Shown: positions 1-13,718 of the stretch, one piece after another
How the letters are laid out: each line of letters begins with the position of its first letter
Position numbering within the stretch: the stretch's first letter is position 1
Source: Epiperipatus broadwayi
Taxonomy: Eukaryota > Onychophora > Udeonychophora > Euonychophora > Peripatidae
Length of the DNA: 64,000 nucleotides
Direction of reading: 5' to 3'
Assembly (NCBI GenBank): GCA_028023455.1
Contig: JAQFVV010000021.1
Location: 4,804,853 to 4,868,852, forward strand
Notes under the pieces: model-generated
Told to the model about the DNA's origin: nothing
Databases searched by the model: none
What the model saw: only the letters and a program-made list of their open reading frames with translations
Translations under genes and position numbers: made by a program

Positions 1-3000
1 TGATGACCTTATATCAATTGTTTTCTTTATTTTGTATTAAGACAGGGAATATGTGGTATGCACATATCTTCATTTATTTTTCTATAAATTCTAAATAATT
101 AAATAAAAAGAACAATTCAAGGTTAAATGTTTAATAAAAAATATGTTTTTGTTTTTGCATAAATATAATCTAAATGAGTCATTTATTTATTAAAATAAAA
201 AAATATTTTGTTAAATTATATCAGATGACAACAATTCTTTATTAAAATTGGAAGAAAGAAATCACATGTTCAAAATTAGTGTTTAAAAATATAGACTGCA
301 TTGATTATGTTACTATAAAGACAGAAATGATTTTCAGAAGGAAGAACACATACCTTATTTTATAAATAAATTCTGAACTTGCAGGAAAAAAATGTATTGT
401 GAGTAGAAACTCCTAGAAGGGAAGGGGCATGGGTCCCTCTCATTTGGTGTTTATGATTTAAATAGAATGATTAACAACAAAAATACTATGCTGACAACTA
501 TGGATCTAAGACTGCAAAATCTACTTGTATTGTAATAGTGACAAAGAAAAGTAATTGGATAATATGCAAGGATTATAATGTCTATAGAACCTTACATCTA
601 TGTTTGCTAGCACAAAGATACCAAGAGAAATGCTGCAAGATAAGGAAATTAAACTGAAGTTTAATATATGCTCAAAGAAATTTCTTACTTTCCTTTTTCA
701 TGAAAGGAAGTCTTTTGAGAAGCAATATCATTAGCACAAATGAATTTGTAGCATTCGGCTTTGGAAAGATCATTGATAATATGTTAAGGGGGTGAAAATA
801 GAACTATGGTAAACTGTTCTGTAAAATTTTATATCTACTATGATTATCAGGTTATTGTCCTTTTCCTTATCCTATCTGCAATTGATTTGCTTTAATGTTT
901 TGAACCAAGTAAAGGTTTATTCTGTATATTTTGTGGACAGTTGTTTAGTATGCTTTCAGCTGGTGAAGTCATATTCATAACACTCATGGGTGGCTGTATG
1001 TATGTAGTAGCATTTAAATGTACACTGCTAATTTATTTAAACTAATGATTTAAATATTCCATTTGTTAAAGAGTTGTATGCTATTGTCTTTTTTATTAAT
1101 GGCATTATTGTTATTAGCAATAAGCCACAACTCATTCACTTTTCCTTTTCTGTCATCTTACTCATTGCAACAATTTTAACATTTATTGGATTTAAAATGT
1201 GGCCATATTTTTGCTTGTGCTCCAAGAAAATGTATTCAGAGTTATTTTTAGCTCGGTTGGACAAATATTTGGGTTGGGAGACTCTGGTGGCTATATTTTC
1301 CATAGATTTACCATAATATACTGATTTGCAAATGGTGTTACTGCACTCACTTTTACACACAGCAGCCAAAAGCTCACTCACTGACTGTCAACTAAATTAA
1401 TACACAGAATAAATCTTTACTTAGCCAATGTTTGAAATTTTAAAGCAATCCAACTATCATGATTATCTGTTAATGCCACTAGAGTGTTTCTAATGGAGAC
1501 CATTTTGACAAACAAATTAATGGTTTCCCTGCATTTAAATTGTTTTTAGGTCCATTTTTCCAAGCAGAATCATAAGCCAAGGTTAAACCTAAGAGGGTTG
1601 CACTAGTTTTTCATTTATTTTAAACACTTATTTGAATGTCAGTTGTTAAAAATCTTCATAGCCGATATCAAGCTGCTCTATGGATAGATGGCTCTCAACT
1701 AAGGCCAAATTCTTATTAATGTGATTCTTTCAAAAAACTTGGTAGGGAATCGGCCAGAATTGAATGTTCTTCATTAATTGGCATCATAAAGTAAGTGCAT
1801 ATTGTTTAAATCCATTTTTTTAATGTCAGATAACCTGCTTCATTCTAATTTACATATTCTCCAAAAATCATTATAAGAACTAAAATCTTTTATAAATGGA
1901 GAAAGAACTGGAAGAATGCATACATAAAAATAATCTAAACAAGTGATGATTGCAATATCATTTGAATTATCTTTGATAGAAAATGCTTGTTTTATGAGAT
2001 CATTGGAAATATAGACATACTATGTTTAAACTGCCATCTATAAAGAATCAGTAGAATTCCAGGAATTTTAAGAAGATATGCATTTTTAGAAGGATGACAA
2101 ATCTCCTGAAGTAAAGTTCTATCAAGTTGAGCCGAACAATTAATATCCATTTTTCGAATGATTTCATTAGCTGGGAATTCATATAAAATCTGAGTGCCAC
2201 AAGTAACAATATCTGCCATTCTTCCAGTGTTTCAAATCATGTAGGGCTGCTTATTATCAGGGTCCAGCAAGTCAATATCTATTTTTGGAAAATCATTTAA
2301 ATGACCTGACTATTCCTAAACTTTTTTGATATAGTGTATGGTAGGTCATTATTGCTCTCCCTCCTTGCAGTTTGAAGTAGTTCTGCTTTTGACCATCAGG
2401 TGTCACTATCAGCAAATTCATTCTATTTTAGAACATGATCCCTAGATGGTAGTGCCAACAAATTACCTAAGGTCATTAAATATGCACACTCAGATTCAAA
2501 CTAATCTTGTAGAAGTTTCAACTCTTTTTTTGTCTTAAATAATATAAAAAATAAAAGTGAACTACTGGATATATACAAAAAATTCCATACTTCTTGTTGA
2601 TAGAAGTCAAAATCCAGATACTGATTTGTGGGATATGGTTGGCATTGACTAATGTGCATTAATTACTCATGCTAATAATAGATACCTCTGGAGAAGAGAG
2701 TGGATGAATTGTTCATAGTACAGATTTAAATATAATCTGGGGAAATCATATGATGTTTTATTTTTGGTACAAAGATATTATTAATTAGACATTAAGAAAA
2801 TAAAATAAATAGAAGAATGCAAAGCTTAGTAAAAGGAAGATAAATTTAAAAAAGATCCAAAGGAAAAATGGTAATGAACATTTAATATAGATTGCAATAG
2901 AAAAATGACAACTCTAATAAAAATTATATTGTGCTATGACAATTTATGATTTCCAAAGCCATAACTAATTGTGTGTTTTCATGATGGTTATATTTAATGT

Positions 3001-3377
3001 GTATAATTGGTAAAAAAAAGTTCTATGTAATTTTTTTTGATTAAAACCTTAGGATCTAAGATATCTATTAGGAAAATGACATTAATATTTAAATTACTAT
3101 TAACTTTTACCATTATTAATCTATCTAATTAGCCTTTAAAATCACCCTCTTTATTGTTGCCTTAAATTGTATAGATCATTAAGTATCCATTTTGAATAAC
3201 ATGACTATTACCTTAAAATAATTTAAGTGCATATGGAGTGGATAATATCCATAAAAATATGAAAATAGATTAAGAGTGGGGGGATACAATCTGAAATAGC
3301 CTACCTTGGTGCAAAAATTTCTTTGGTAGTCTCTACAGAATAAGTAATATAAGTAAGACTAGTCATCTACTGATTCA
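1..3377. other. AT-rich non-coding stretch
   Basis: Open frames here are short (at most about 80 codons), AT-driven and resemble no family I know. I see no RNA gene, long tandem repeat or transposon protein. It is probably intergenic or intronic DNA holding old, unrecognisable repeats. Confidence 0.5.
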
Positions 3378-3448
3378 GAGCAGTTTGGCACAGTGGAGGA
3401 GCATCTGATTTGGGATCAGATAGTCCCAGGATTGATTCTGGCACACTT
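3378..3448 (+). repeat. tRNA-Pro(TGG)-like pseudogene or SINE head
   Basis: A box-like TGGCACAGTGG is followed by a perfect 5-bp anticodon stem (TCTGA 3404-3408 with TCAGA 3416-3420) around the seven-base loop TTTGGGA, which would place TGG in the anticodon position. A weak B box (GGATTGATTCT) follows. The acceptor arms do not pair, so this is a tRNA-derived retroposon head or pseudogene rather than a working tRNA gene. Degenerate relatives may lie near 10600-10680 and 11490-11560. Confidence 0.5.
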
Positions 3449-5030
3449 CCTGTGCTCAAAGTTTTTTATGAACTCCTGAGCATGCATATGACCAGTCTAC
3501 TACATATTTTTATGAGCTTTTCCAGTTTCCCCTTTTTAAAAATCTTCTAGAAGCAGTTAAATAGTAATCGCAATGGTTTTTAAAAGCAGCACATGATACC
3601 CAGCTTACACCATTCTTTAAAAGCAAACTCTGTTTATTCAACATAACTATTGCCATCTATTGTAAAATTGAGTAACCAATATATAGTAGTTGGTAATGCT
3701 TCTTTAAATCCATATCTCAATCCTGATCAAAGAACAAAGGTCCTATAATTATTCTAAAGATTAAGGATGCCAAAATATATAATTTACCAAACAGCAGTCA
3801 AGCAAGATGGCTTGAATTTAACACATTAAGATTTTTTTCAATTTCAGGCTGGTGGGTGGAAGTGCATTAGACCCAAAAAATTCAAGTGCACTGGAGCTTT
3901 TGAGTGTGAATGATTATTAATTTGGGCAGTGGTAGCAACAAATATGGATTAAGTAAGTTATCACATCTAAAATTTACTGATACTCAAGTTTACAGTACAT
4001 GGTAGGGAATGAAGTAAAATAAATAGTATTTTACTTTTAAGGATAGCATATCCTTGTTTGATCAATTCAGATAATTAGAAACTTTTTTTGTCCCTCACCA
4101 TTGAATGGTCAGCTAAGTTAGCGTAGAATGTCTATTTAAAGGGAAAATCCTAAATATGATTTGTGATTTGAAAATTTTTTTCAAGATTCATTTAGCCTGG
4201 GTTCAAACTCCAGATATGTGATCTTAAAAAACCTTAAAGATTTAACTGGATTCAAACTCAAGATTGTGATGATAGGACGCAAGTATACTAAATCACTATG
4301 CTGTAATGGATGCTTTTAAAAATAAGTAGATATTTTTTTAACGGCCTTTAAGGGGAGAAAAATTCAAGTTCTAAAAGATTTAAACTCAAGGCCTGAACAC
4401 AGCATGCATGTGTATTAATCACAACAACGCGGGATCCTTAATGCGTATGTATATATGTAAATATACGCTTGTGCGAATAATACGTTTGAATATTTACCTT
4501 CAATTGTTTTCCTCACAAATTAACATACTATTAATTTTGTTTTATAAAGTCTTTTTTTTTTAACCCACAAATCCTTATTTTTAAAATTTAATTATATTAA
4601 TACTATATTATTAGCCAATATTTATCTATACTGTACACCATTAATCTAGCCTCAAGAACTTTGGTTAATTAAAACATGTTAATTAGCATAAAATCAATAC
4701 TTTTCTTTTGGCATGCTAATAGCCTAATAAGATAAACAACTTTATGCATATGAACTGCTTTATCCGAGATTATCATTAGCGGGATTTTGTTCCTCGGTTT
4801 CATACGGTGTTGTCGTATTTTTTAAATCCGGCTTTAATATGACACATATTTGAAATTATATAACTATTAACTTTCTTTGTCGTTAATATTTTTCTTCATT
4901 TCTATGCAGACACATACATATAAATAAAAACTGTATTCGTAACTCAATTGATTAAAATTCAAATCTAGACAAAATCTAAGTAAACGCATGCACATATGCA
5001 AACAACTATAAATAGTTTTTCTTTTTTTTT
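3449..5030. other. AT-rich non-coding stretch with tRNA-like scraps
   Basis: No coding signal is seen. Weak B-box-like pieces (for example near 4195-4215 and 4250-4320, read on the minus strand) suggest decayed tRNA-derived retroposons. Nothing else is supported. Confidence 0.4.
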
Positions 5031-5133
5031 TCATATGTCATAGCATCGGCCGGGACGCGAACCCACAACCGTCAGCAACCAACTACTTGCTTGCAAGGCG
5101 GCTGCAATGACCTCTCGGCTAACAACGCTTGAC
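5031..5133 (-). repeat. Type II tRNA-derived SINE, copy 1
   Basis: Read on the minus strand, it has an A box-like TAGCCGAGAGGTCA, a GCTGC-type anticodon arm, a variable arm, a B box (GGGTTCGCGTCCCGG) and the end GATGCTATGACATATG followed by an A tract. The whole unit is little more than a tRNA of the long-variable-arm (Leu/Ser) type. It belongs to a family with nine copies in this window, several with clear target duplications. Confidence 0.8.
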
Positions 5134-5364
5134 AATAATAATTTTTTACCATTAAATTAATCGTCTTCTTTTTTTTAAAAAAAAAAAAATTGTTAATTTA
5201 CTTATTCGTGGCAATATGTAGTTCAAATTTCAAACGTCAAAAATAAGCTAATAAATGAAATAAATAAAAATTGATCTAAAATTTGTGGGAGTTGAGATAA
5301 TTCAAAGATTAAGAATATATTAGTAAGAATTAATAAAGCAGTTTAAATAGTTTGATAAAAGATT

Positions 5365-5968
5365 ATGATGTTCAACTGCAACACCAACCACAGTGTCGCT
5401 GCTGTATTTCCTTATAATGTGTGGACAGCAAGGGAGGCATTTAAAGGAGAAATGGGATGGTCAAATTTTTATATGAGAGATGCAAAAAGTAAAATGAAAA
5501 TGTTTGGTAGGTTACAATTTATGGCTAATAAAAGAATAGCCAAAATAGTATTTAACTGGGTTACGAGTAAAGGGCAGGCAATAAGATGGGTGAAAAAGGT
5601 AATGCGGTATGGAAAAGATTTAGATAAAAGAATTTATATCAGTATATTTGTACAAAAGGTGGGATGATTGTGTTAGGAGAATTGTTGAGTGTTATAGTGG
5701 TAAGGAATGGGATAAAAGAATTGATACATTAATAAAGAATAGGGAGTTGGAGAGATGGATAATTAGTATGGAGACTAAAAAGAGTTTAAATATATATAGA
5801 AGTAAACAGAACATTAGGTGTGAGTTAATTTATGATAATAGCAAGGAAAGTAGTTTATTGTTTAAGGCTTGAATGGGATCTTTAGCAACAAGAGAATATA
5901 CATGTAAATGGAAAAATATGAGTGATTTAATCTGTAAATTGTGTAAGGAAGGAATAGACAATATTAGG
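5365..5968 (+). pseudogene. C-terminal part of a LINE reverse transcriptase ORF (family B)
   Basis: Two overlapping open frames (5365-5667 and 5648-5872) plus the following bases read as one decayed protein. It has an alpha-helical basic stretch, then FKARMGS, then a zinc-knuckle pattern (CKLCKEGIDNIRHL). This C-x2-C...H...C module near the C-terminus is typical of several non-LTR retrotransposon clades. The frame is broken once near 5650 and the protein has no reverse transcriptase core, so only the 3' part is present. The element is interrupted at about 5970 by an antisense RTE LINE and resumes at 9122. A further copy of the same 3' end occurs at 34205-34555. The clade is not determined. 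Confidence 0.65.
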
Positions 5969-5973
5969 CATCT

Positions 5974-8900
5974 ATTCATCATCATCAACCATTATCAATC
6001 CACTGCAAGATGAAAATCTCTCCAAGTTCAATCCATATTTTCCTACCTTTAGCTTCTCTTCTCCACATCACCCCTGCACACTTTCTTATTTCATCCATCC
6101 ATCTCACATGTGGTCTCTTTCTGGGTCTTTTACAATCTCTTGGAATCCAGTTTAAAATTTCAATTGTCCATCTATTATCATCTCTTCTAGCAATATGTCC
6201 AACCCAACTCCACTTCAATCTTTTAATTTTTTAATGAGGTCAGAAACACCTGTTTGTTCTCTTACCCATACATTGTGTTTTCAATCTCTTCTTGTTACTC
6301 CCAACATGCATCTCTCTATACTTCTTTGAGTGGTCTCAAGTCTCTGTATTGCTCTTCTATTAAGTGTCCAAGTCTCAGATCCATAAGTAAGAACTAGCAA
6401 AACCCATTTATTAAAAACCTTCCTTTTCAAACACATAGGCATATTTCCTTTTAGTATCAAGTTATTTCTACCAAAAGCACTCCAAACAAGTTTAATTCTA
6501 TGATTAATTTCATCCATTATGTTTCCATGTGTATTAATAATCTGACCAAGGTATTTGTAACTGTTAACTTCTTCTAACTCATCATAATCAATCTTTATTT
6601 TCATATTTTGAGAAAATCTATTAAACATTACTTTAGTCTTTTTAACATTTATCTTTAGTCCTACTTTCCTACTTTCATCTGATAACTCCTGCAACATTTC
6701 CTGCAGCTCCAAAGCATTATTTGCAAAAACAACTACATCATCTGCAAAATCTAAATGACTTAAATAATCTCCATTTACTTTCACTCCTTTAGCTTCCCAT
6801 TTTAATCCACAAAATACTTCTTGCAGCACTGCTGTAAAAAGTTTTGGAGATATGGAGTCACCCTGTCTTACACCTTTCTCAATGTTGACTTTCCCAGTAT
6901 CATTATGTAATCTAATTGTTGCTGTTGCATTTTTATAAATATTCTTTAAAATATGACAATATCCTGGATCTACACCTTGATGATCCAATGCTTTAATCAC
7001 TGAAGAAATGTTTATAGAATCAAATGCCTTTCATAATCTACAAATCCTAAGCATAATGGCAACTCATATTCATTTGTCCTTTCTATAATTTCTCTCAATA
7101 CCTGGATATGATCTACTGTACTAAAACCACTTTTAAAACCAGCTTATTCTTTTGGTTGGTGGAAATCCAGTGTTTTCTGTAGACGAGTTATAATTATCTT
7201 AGTAAAAATTTTGTATAACACTAATAAAAGACTGATAGGTCTGTAATTTCTAATATCTTCTTTATCACCTTTTTTAAATATTAATATTACTACTGCATTC
7301 TTCCAATCTTCTGGTACATCTTTATCATTTAGACATTTGGTATATAACTTTGCTAAAAAAATATTCTATAATATGTCAATTATAATTCCATCATTACCTG
7401 GAGCCTTCCCTTTCTTCATAAATTTAATTGCATGTCTCACTTCCGCATTCAAAATTCTGGGCAATTAGGAAGATATAATAGGTATAGGAGGCACTTGTTT
7501 TTTATTACTATATAATTCTTGATAGAAGTCTTCTACCCATTTCATGATGCCATCTCTCTTTTTAGTAATAATGCCATATTTTTTTCTTATTGCAGATATA
7601 AATTTCCTACCAATATCAAAATGTTGTTTACACTCTTTAGACTTTTATTCTCTTCTACAGCTTTCCTTGCTAATTCATAATTATACTTTCTTATATCATT
7701 TTCAACTCTTTTCTGCAGCATTTTACAAAATTCAAAATATTCAATCTTTTTTAATGCATCATTGTTGTATATTCTCATATTCCTTCTTTTCTTCATAAAT
7801 TCTCTAGTCTCAGTAGAAATTTTATTGGTCAATTGCTGCTTTTTTATACCAGCTATCTTTGTTGCAGTTTTTAAAAGTGTATCGGTTATTTTCCTGTTAG
7901 TGTCATTCAAATCTGAATCATGTTCAAAATCTACTAATACTTGAAACCGATTTGTAAGTTCTAATTTAAATTCATTAGAATGTTTCTGAAGATTAGGAAT
8001 GTCAACTGTAAATATTGTTTTTCTTAATAATTTTTGTCTTTCTACTTTTGCATTAACGTGTATCTTACATCTTACTAATCGATGATCACTTCCTGTGTTA
8101 AATTTATTAAGAACATTACAATCTTGAAATATGTATTTTTTGTTAGGCAAAATATAATCCAATTCTGCTGTACCTTCATTTAGATGCTTCCATGTCTATT
8201 TCCTTTTAACATTTTTCTCAAAAAAAGAATTCATAATATAAAGTTTTTCTTTTTCTGCAAACTCCACAAGTCTATGTCCTCTCTCATTTCTATTACCATA
8301 ACCAAAATTACCTACAGCATTTTCATCTTTCATTTGTTTACCAATTCTTAGCATTAAAGTCTCCCATAACAATTTTAAAATGTTGTTTACTCTGGTCAAA
8401 AGCCTTTTGTACATCCATTTAAAAATCTTCTACTACTTCGTCACTATGAGAACTTGTTGGAGCATAAACTTGAATTATCTATATTTGGTATCTGCTATTA
8501 AGTTGTATAACTAATCTTGCCACTCTGTCCGATACACCATCAATCTCCACAATGTTATTTTTCCATTTTTTATTTATAATGAATCCTACTCCACTTGTAT
8601 TTTCAATATTTGTGCCTTGATAATAGAGTATATGTCCACTTTTTAAATCAATTGTTTCTTCACCTTTTCTTCTAACTCCACAAAGTCCAATAATGTCTCA
8701 TTTAATATAAGACAGTCCTTCTTTTAACTCTTGCAATCTTCCTTCACTTGAAAGTGATCTGCAGTTGTAAGTACCTAAATAAAAAGTCATCATCAAATAG
8801 CAGCCTGAGTTCGCAATCAGGGGATTCTTAGCACTCTCCGCCTTCGGCCACCAACCGCTGCCTTGGTTGGTGACTTTACAGCCTCCTGGGAATAAGGGCT

Positions 8901-9121
8901 ATGATTTATTTTTGTCTGTAATAATTATATATATTGGAAAAAATATTTTTAAACTCAGAGGTAAAAAGCCAATAAACTCACCACGCTGGCTAATGCGTGT
9001 TGGTGAGCAGCCCATCCATGTTTGTATACTACATAAATATTCACATAGTAATAACATGATAAGAACATATGGAGTGGACATTAGGAATTTGCCCTGCTCG
9101 GTTCTTTTAAGGCCTCCAAGA
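5974..9121 (-). mobile_element. Nearly full-length antisense RTE-type LINE (decayed)
   Basis: On the minus strand this matches the intact copy at 30720-34011 along almost its whole length, from about 50 bp inside that copy's 5' end to the TGATGA-type tail. It lacks about 65 bp of 5' leader present in the other copy (near 8940). Reverse transcriptase pieces are readable at 6281-7000 (RQGDSISP, FADD) and endonuclease-to-linker pieces at 7587-8162 and 8196-8414. It is dead. One A is missing in the codons for the catalytic FIDYEKAFD segment (near 7030), which shifts the frame. A CAA codon has become TAA before AGF (near 7140), and further stops follow. It sits in LINE family B, with about 110 bp of the host element missing at the junction. 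Confidence 0.85.
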
Positions 9122-9320
9122 TTTTTATGCTGGGTTTGGGAAAAGATAAGGGGGATTTAGATATAAAGGCCATAGAGTTGACAAAGATTATGTTGTGAAA
9201 ATGGGATGGAGCAAAATATGGGAAAACTTAGGGTGGGGAAGGTAAAGTGGTTTCTCCAGGCATAGCTGCTGAGAGATTCCTGACTCCATTTAAGAAGTCA
9301 CAGTGCATCACACTATATCA
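9122..9320 (+). repeat. LINE family B 3' end (continuation after the RTE insertion)
   Basis: This aligns with 34340-34555. Shared segments include TATGCTGGGTYTGGGAAAAG, GGATTTAGATATAAAGGCCAT, GCATAGYGGCTGAGAGATT and GCATCACA. It therefore completes the element begun at 5365-5968. One frame gives LGLGKDKRDLDIKAMELTK in the sister copy, probably the extreme C-terminus of the LINE protein. Confidence 0.7.
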
Positions 9321-9444
9321 GTACAACATCCACAATTAGATTAATTGATGTAGGATTGTGAATCTTTATTAAATTTTACAAATATAATTCTAGTATCATA
9401 AGTCCAATCAATTTATTGTTCAACTTACTGGATGTGATATTAGA

Positions 9445-9735
9445 GAACCCATTATGATAAATTCACCACTTTGTTGGATTGGACATAGAAAACGAATGAA
9501 TATTATAAAACTTTCTACAAAGTTGTTTTGTGATGAACTTAAACATGACTTTTATCGTGAAGGCAGACTTCATTTATATTTTAAAGATTATTCCAAAGAC
9601 ATTCTAAAGAAGAACAATGTTGATAGTTTTATTGGAAAGATATGGCAAACGATGAAATACATTGAAGAGCTACAATTAGGCATGATTTTGAAGTATTTTT
9701 TTAAAAAATGTTCGCTGCAGAAAAATATCATATAG
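9445..9735 (+). pseudogene. LINE ORF C-terminal fragment (family D)
   Basis: A 93-codon frame contains CWIGHRKRMN, then a YFKDYSKDILKK stretch. This fits the common C-terminal tail of many LINE proteins, W-x-GH-x2-RM followed by a RYKD-x2-K-x2-L-type segment. The fragment has no reverse transcriptase core and ends soon after, so it is a 5'-truncated copy. A second copy of the same tail is at 54245-54710. Clade assignment is not possible from this piece. Confidence 0.5.
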
Positions 9736-10364
9736 CATCACAAAATATCAAATAAATAGAATAATGATCCAATAGGTTCAATATGTGGACATATTTATAG
9801 TTTATAAATTGGTTTGTATAATCATAAATTCATCTTTAGTGTATTTTCTTTCACCACATTTATGCCACCTATTGTAAGCTTTAATAACTAATGGGTGCCA
9901 TATGATAGTGCTTATTAAATCCATGTTCTTTGCTATTCTATCCAATATTTCCAGACTAGTTTCAAGCTTGTGGCTATCAACAGTCAAGAACTTTTGATCT
10001 TAGAACAGTATACCAGGATCTTTATGATTTAATACCTTCTTTTGGTAGCCATCGCTTATGTCTCCGATATACTATAAAACTATCAAGCCAAACTGAAAAA
10101 ACAACTGAATGTTTTCAATCTTAGCCAACTTGCTTGAAACTAGTCTGGGAATACAGAAAAGGGATTTGATAAGCAGTATCATCTGGCATCTGTTAGCTAC
10201 TAAAGCTTACAGTAGATAACATAAAGATAGTGAAGAAAATGTATACTGCTACAACAGCAAAATGCAAGCTAGAGTCATGTGACATAGTTTTACTATGGTT
10301 ATTCTTATTAGTCTTTTTATTTTTTTTCTCTTGGAATGGCCTACTAGTTTGTAAGTGGGTGCTG

Positions 10365-10500
10365 TTGATGATGATTATTATTTCAAATTTATTGTATGGA
10401 AGTGAATCATGGATTCATAAAATTTTAAAAGTAAATGAACAAGATCAATTCGATATGCGATCTTCATTTTTAAAGCCCTCCAATCTCTAAATATTGCCTT
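10365..10500 (+). pseudogene. LINE ORF scrap with the LLYGSESW motif
   Basis: The frame 10230-10490 includes LLYGSESWIHKILK followed by a FDMRS segment. This resembles the LLYGSETW...FHMRSL block that follows the reverse transcriptase domain in many LINE proteins. It lies downstream of the 9445-9735 fragment although it belongs upstream in such a protein, so it is a separate or rearranged scrap. Confidence 0.45.
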
Positions 10501-10914
10501 AATTGGCTCATCACTCAAATTACCAGATAATTATTCTTTATATTTTAGATGATTAAATTTCTCATTGATATACAGTTTAATTAAATGTAAAGCTTGTGTG
10601 GTTTGTGCAGTGGTAGACTGGAAAATTCTGGAGCTTACAGTCCATGGATTTGTGTCTAGCCCTATCACTTCTGGCATGTAAACTTTTTACAAACTCTCAA
10701 ACAATAAAGTCTGCTTAAGTATTTATTACAGCTGTAATAGAAGATGAGTAATTATTACATTTGAAATAAAGATGAAAAGAATAAAGTTGGGGTAAGAATA
10801 TGAGAGTGCAGAACTGAAATATACCAAGGAAACTTATAGTACCAATTAATTAATTACACTGTGCCAATAAACATCACATGATCACCATTTCATATGCTTG
10901 CTTATAACTGTTAT

Positions 10915-11343
10915 TAAAACAGGCAAAACTCACTATACATATTGCTACTCTCTGCAAGCTAGAGTAATCAATGGATGCCAGAAGGCTTGTGCATAAAATC
11001 CCCAGCTAATGCCTACTCATCCAACATCACCAGACTAGTTTCTGGCTTGTGGCCTTCGTCAATGAAAATATTAACATGTTTTCAATTTAAGACTCATAGT
11101 TTTGTAGTTAAGTAGAGATAAAAAATGGCTGCTGGAGGGTTGCATTATAGCCTAAGAATTAGGTGCAGTGCTCTCAAATCCAAGGCTCCTCACTGACAAA
11201 AGCCACAAGCCAGAAACTAGTCTGGGAGGGTTGGATGAGTAGGCACTAGATGGGGATTTTATGCATAAGCCTTCTGGCATCCATTGATTACTCTAGCTTG
11301 CAGTAAGTGGCAATACGTATAGTGAGTTTTGCCTGTTTTAATT
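10915..11343. mobile_element. Fold-back element, family C (long inverted repeat, about 150-bp arms)
   Basis: The left arm (10915-11060) and right arm (11185-11343) are inverted copies, with a loop of about 125 bp. The termini read TAAAACAGGCAAAACTC and internal blocks include CAATGGATGCCAGAAGGC and AGACTAGTTTCTGGCTTGTG. A flanking block AAACATCACATGATCACCAT (10868-10887) also occurs beside other copies. No coding capacity is visible. It is MITE-like or fold-back in structure, and no target duplication was confirmed. Confidence 0.75.
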
Positions 11344-13718
11344 TCACTGTGGGAATTTATAAACTCTCTCAATCTGAGGAAATTATCAATTTGGCATGAA
11401 ATAAAGTATGGATTATAAACTACATTCAGTAATAAAAAATAATCATATAGTTTATTGCTCAGTATCTTTTTAGGAAGTATCATCATTGGGAGATGGCCGA
11501 GCTAGTGATCCATGGGATTTGAACCCCAGAATCTGCCACTTTATCACTGTGCTAAACTATATAGAATATAATTAATAGATGCAAGGGATCCTAGAATATT
11601 ATAAATTATAATTAAATTGGATTAATCAGCAAGATTAATGTTTAAGAATAGTGAAGACATCAGAAGGTTAATCCATCACTACTAATTATAAAATTTAAAA
11701 GAAAACAGTTGCAATGAAAATGAATGTGTTTTTGCCTATATGATAGGATTAAAGATATCTAGATAGCAACCCAATGTGAGTTTGAAAGCCAAAGTCAAAA
11801 TCCAAAATAATACAGAAAAAGTACTATATATTGTCCTAAAAAAATATGCTATAGCAGCCTGAAGTCAGATCACAATACCATATTTTAAAAAAAAACTTAT
11901 GCACCTAAGAACAAATAAATTCACAAAAGCAAAATGAAGGTCACAGAAGGAAGTTACTTGTGACATTTCTGTACTTAGTAGAATCAAATGTAAGGATAAC
12001 AAAAATAAATTGGAGTATTATACTCTGAATATTATGTATGTGGGGTTTTTTCCTTGCTCACACTCAAATGGTTACAGAAAAATAAATGAAGATTGTCTTT
12101 TAATAAATATGGCCAAATTCCATAGAAATAATGTTAATAATGATTAATGGTCATCACATCTCAATGCAAGTTTGGCTATAAAATTAACAATTATATACTT
12201 TATATGTACAATGAATAAATATTAATATTTTACTGCATTTATAAAAATATCTATTTAATAAAAATATCAAAGGAGTACAAAGATCCAATTTTTATGTGAA
12301 AAAGTAAAAACAGATTAAGAATTTAAAAAATATTGAGTTAACATGGTACTTATGTATTATCCTGTCAATCAAGCTTGGTGGCCATATTTTTAATTATACA
12401 GTTTCAGGGCATACAATAACTATTTAAATCAAAATGGCCAAAAAGAAGTGATCATATTTAATATTTACAGTTTTATTTGTTTTATTGTTATTTTTTTAAA
12501 AAAAATTATACAAAAATTACTTATATTTCCATTTTATTTTCTTCGTATTAAGTCAACTTATTAATATAAAAATAATAAAAATATAAAAAATGTAATGTGT
12601 CATATCATGCCTATTAACACATACTTCAACTCATTAATATAAAAAAAAATATAAGAAATGTAAAGTGTAATATCATGCTCATTAATGCAGACTTTTAATG
12701 AGGGCAAGATCGAGTATGTTTGGAAATACTTCATCACATGTTGTTCTGCCAAAGGAAAATCCCAAACTTTAATTTGTTTGCCAAAATGGTAGTGACAAAA
12801 TAAAGATGCTGAATGTAAACAAACTATGACAATATTTGGAATTAATATTTACTTTTGCTCTTTGACATTCAACTTTAAATAGAAAAAAAAAAACATGTAA
12901 ATGTTACCCCCCCCCTCATTTTATAATTTTGTTGTCAACAATTTTACCTTTAAATTCAGAAGAATTCTTAAATTGAATTATTTGCCATCACAAAAAATAA
13001 AGAATGTCTTCTTTTTTTAAAATTCATTTCCAAAAACTAGTAATAAAAATTTGATAGTTTTCAGCATTTTTATAAATTAAAAAGAGCTTTAGTGATCTTT
13101 TAATGCTTTTATTTTCCTTTTGCATTCTTCTTTTTTTTTGCTTTTTAGTATAAGTTACTTTCAGTTCCCATGCTGGATTCTATTATTACAGTAAGGCATA
13201 TTTTTTGATAATTTTTTTTGTATTATTTATTAATTTACAAATTTCTAATCTTTTAAATTATGTATTCATTTTTTGCATATTTTACATTGATTCCAATACT
13301 AGTTCACATATTTTCTAATAGATGGCAGCCAAATTACAGGAAATCAAAACTTTTCCAGTTTAAGAATGAAATTACACTCACAGAGTTTTTGACCTCTCTT
13401 TTCTAAGAGCTTTTGTAGAGAACATACATGTTTAATTATTATTTTTTCAACCCCATGCTATAATAAATTTGAAAATTTAATTGTTTCATTATTCAATAAC
13501 TTTAGAAAGGATAATTTAGAATTATTTTATATAATATTTTTTATACTGAAATATAATAGACATATGATATACATTTTATATTTCTGTTTTGAAAGGTGTA
13601 AAGAATTTAGCTTTTTGATAATTAAGTTTTTGTTTTTATTATATATAATTTATACATGTATTTTAAATTTGTTATTTCGCAGTGGAAACATTCAAATGCT
13701 TTGAATTTTATTGTATAT
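11344..13718. other. AT-rich non-coding stretch
   Basis: There is no gene signal. A tRNA-like remnant with a B box (GGTTCAAATCCC, minus strand) lies at about 11490-11560. The rest is low-complexity A/T sequence with homopolymer runs. Confidence 0.4.

Noticed and set aside
3378-3448. Functional tRNA-Pro gene
   Set aside because: The anticodon stem is good but the acceptor arms do not pair and the B box is degenerate.
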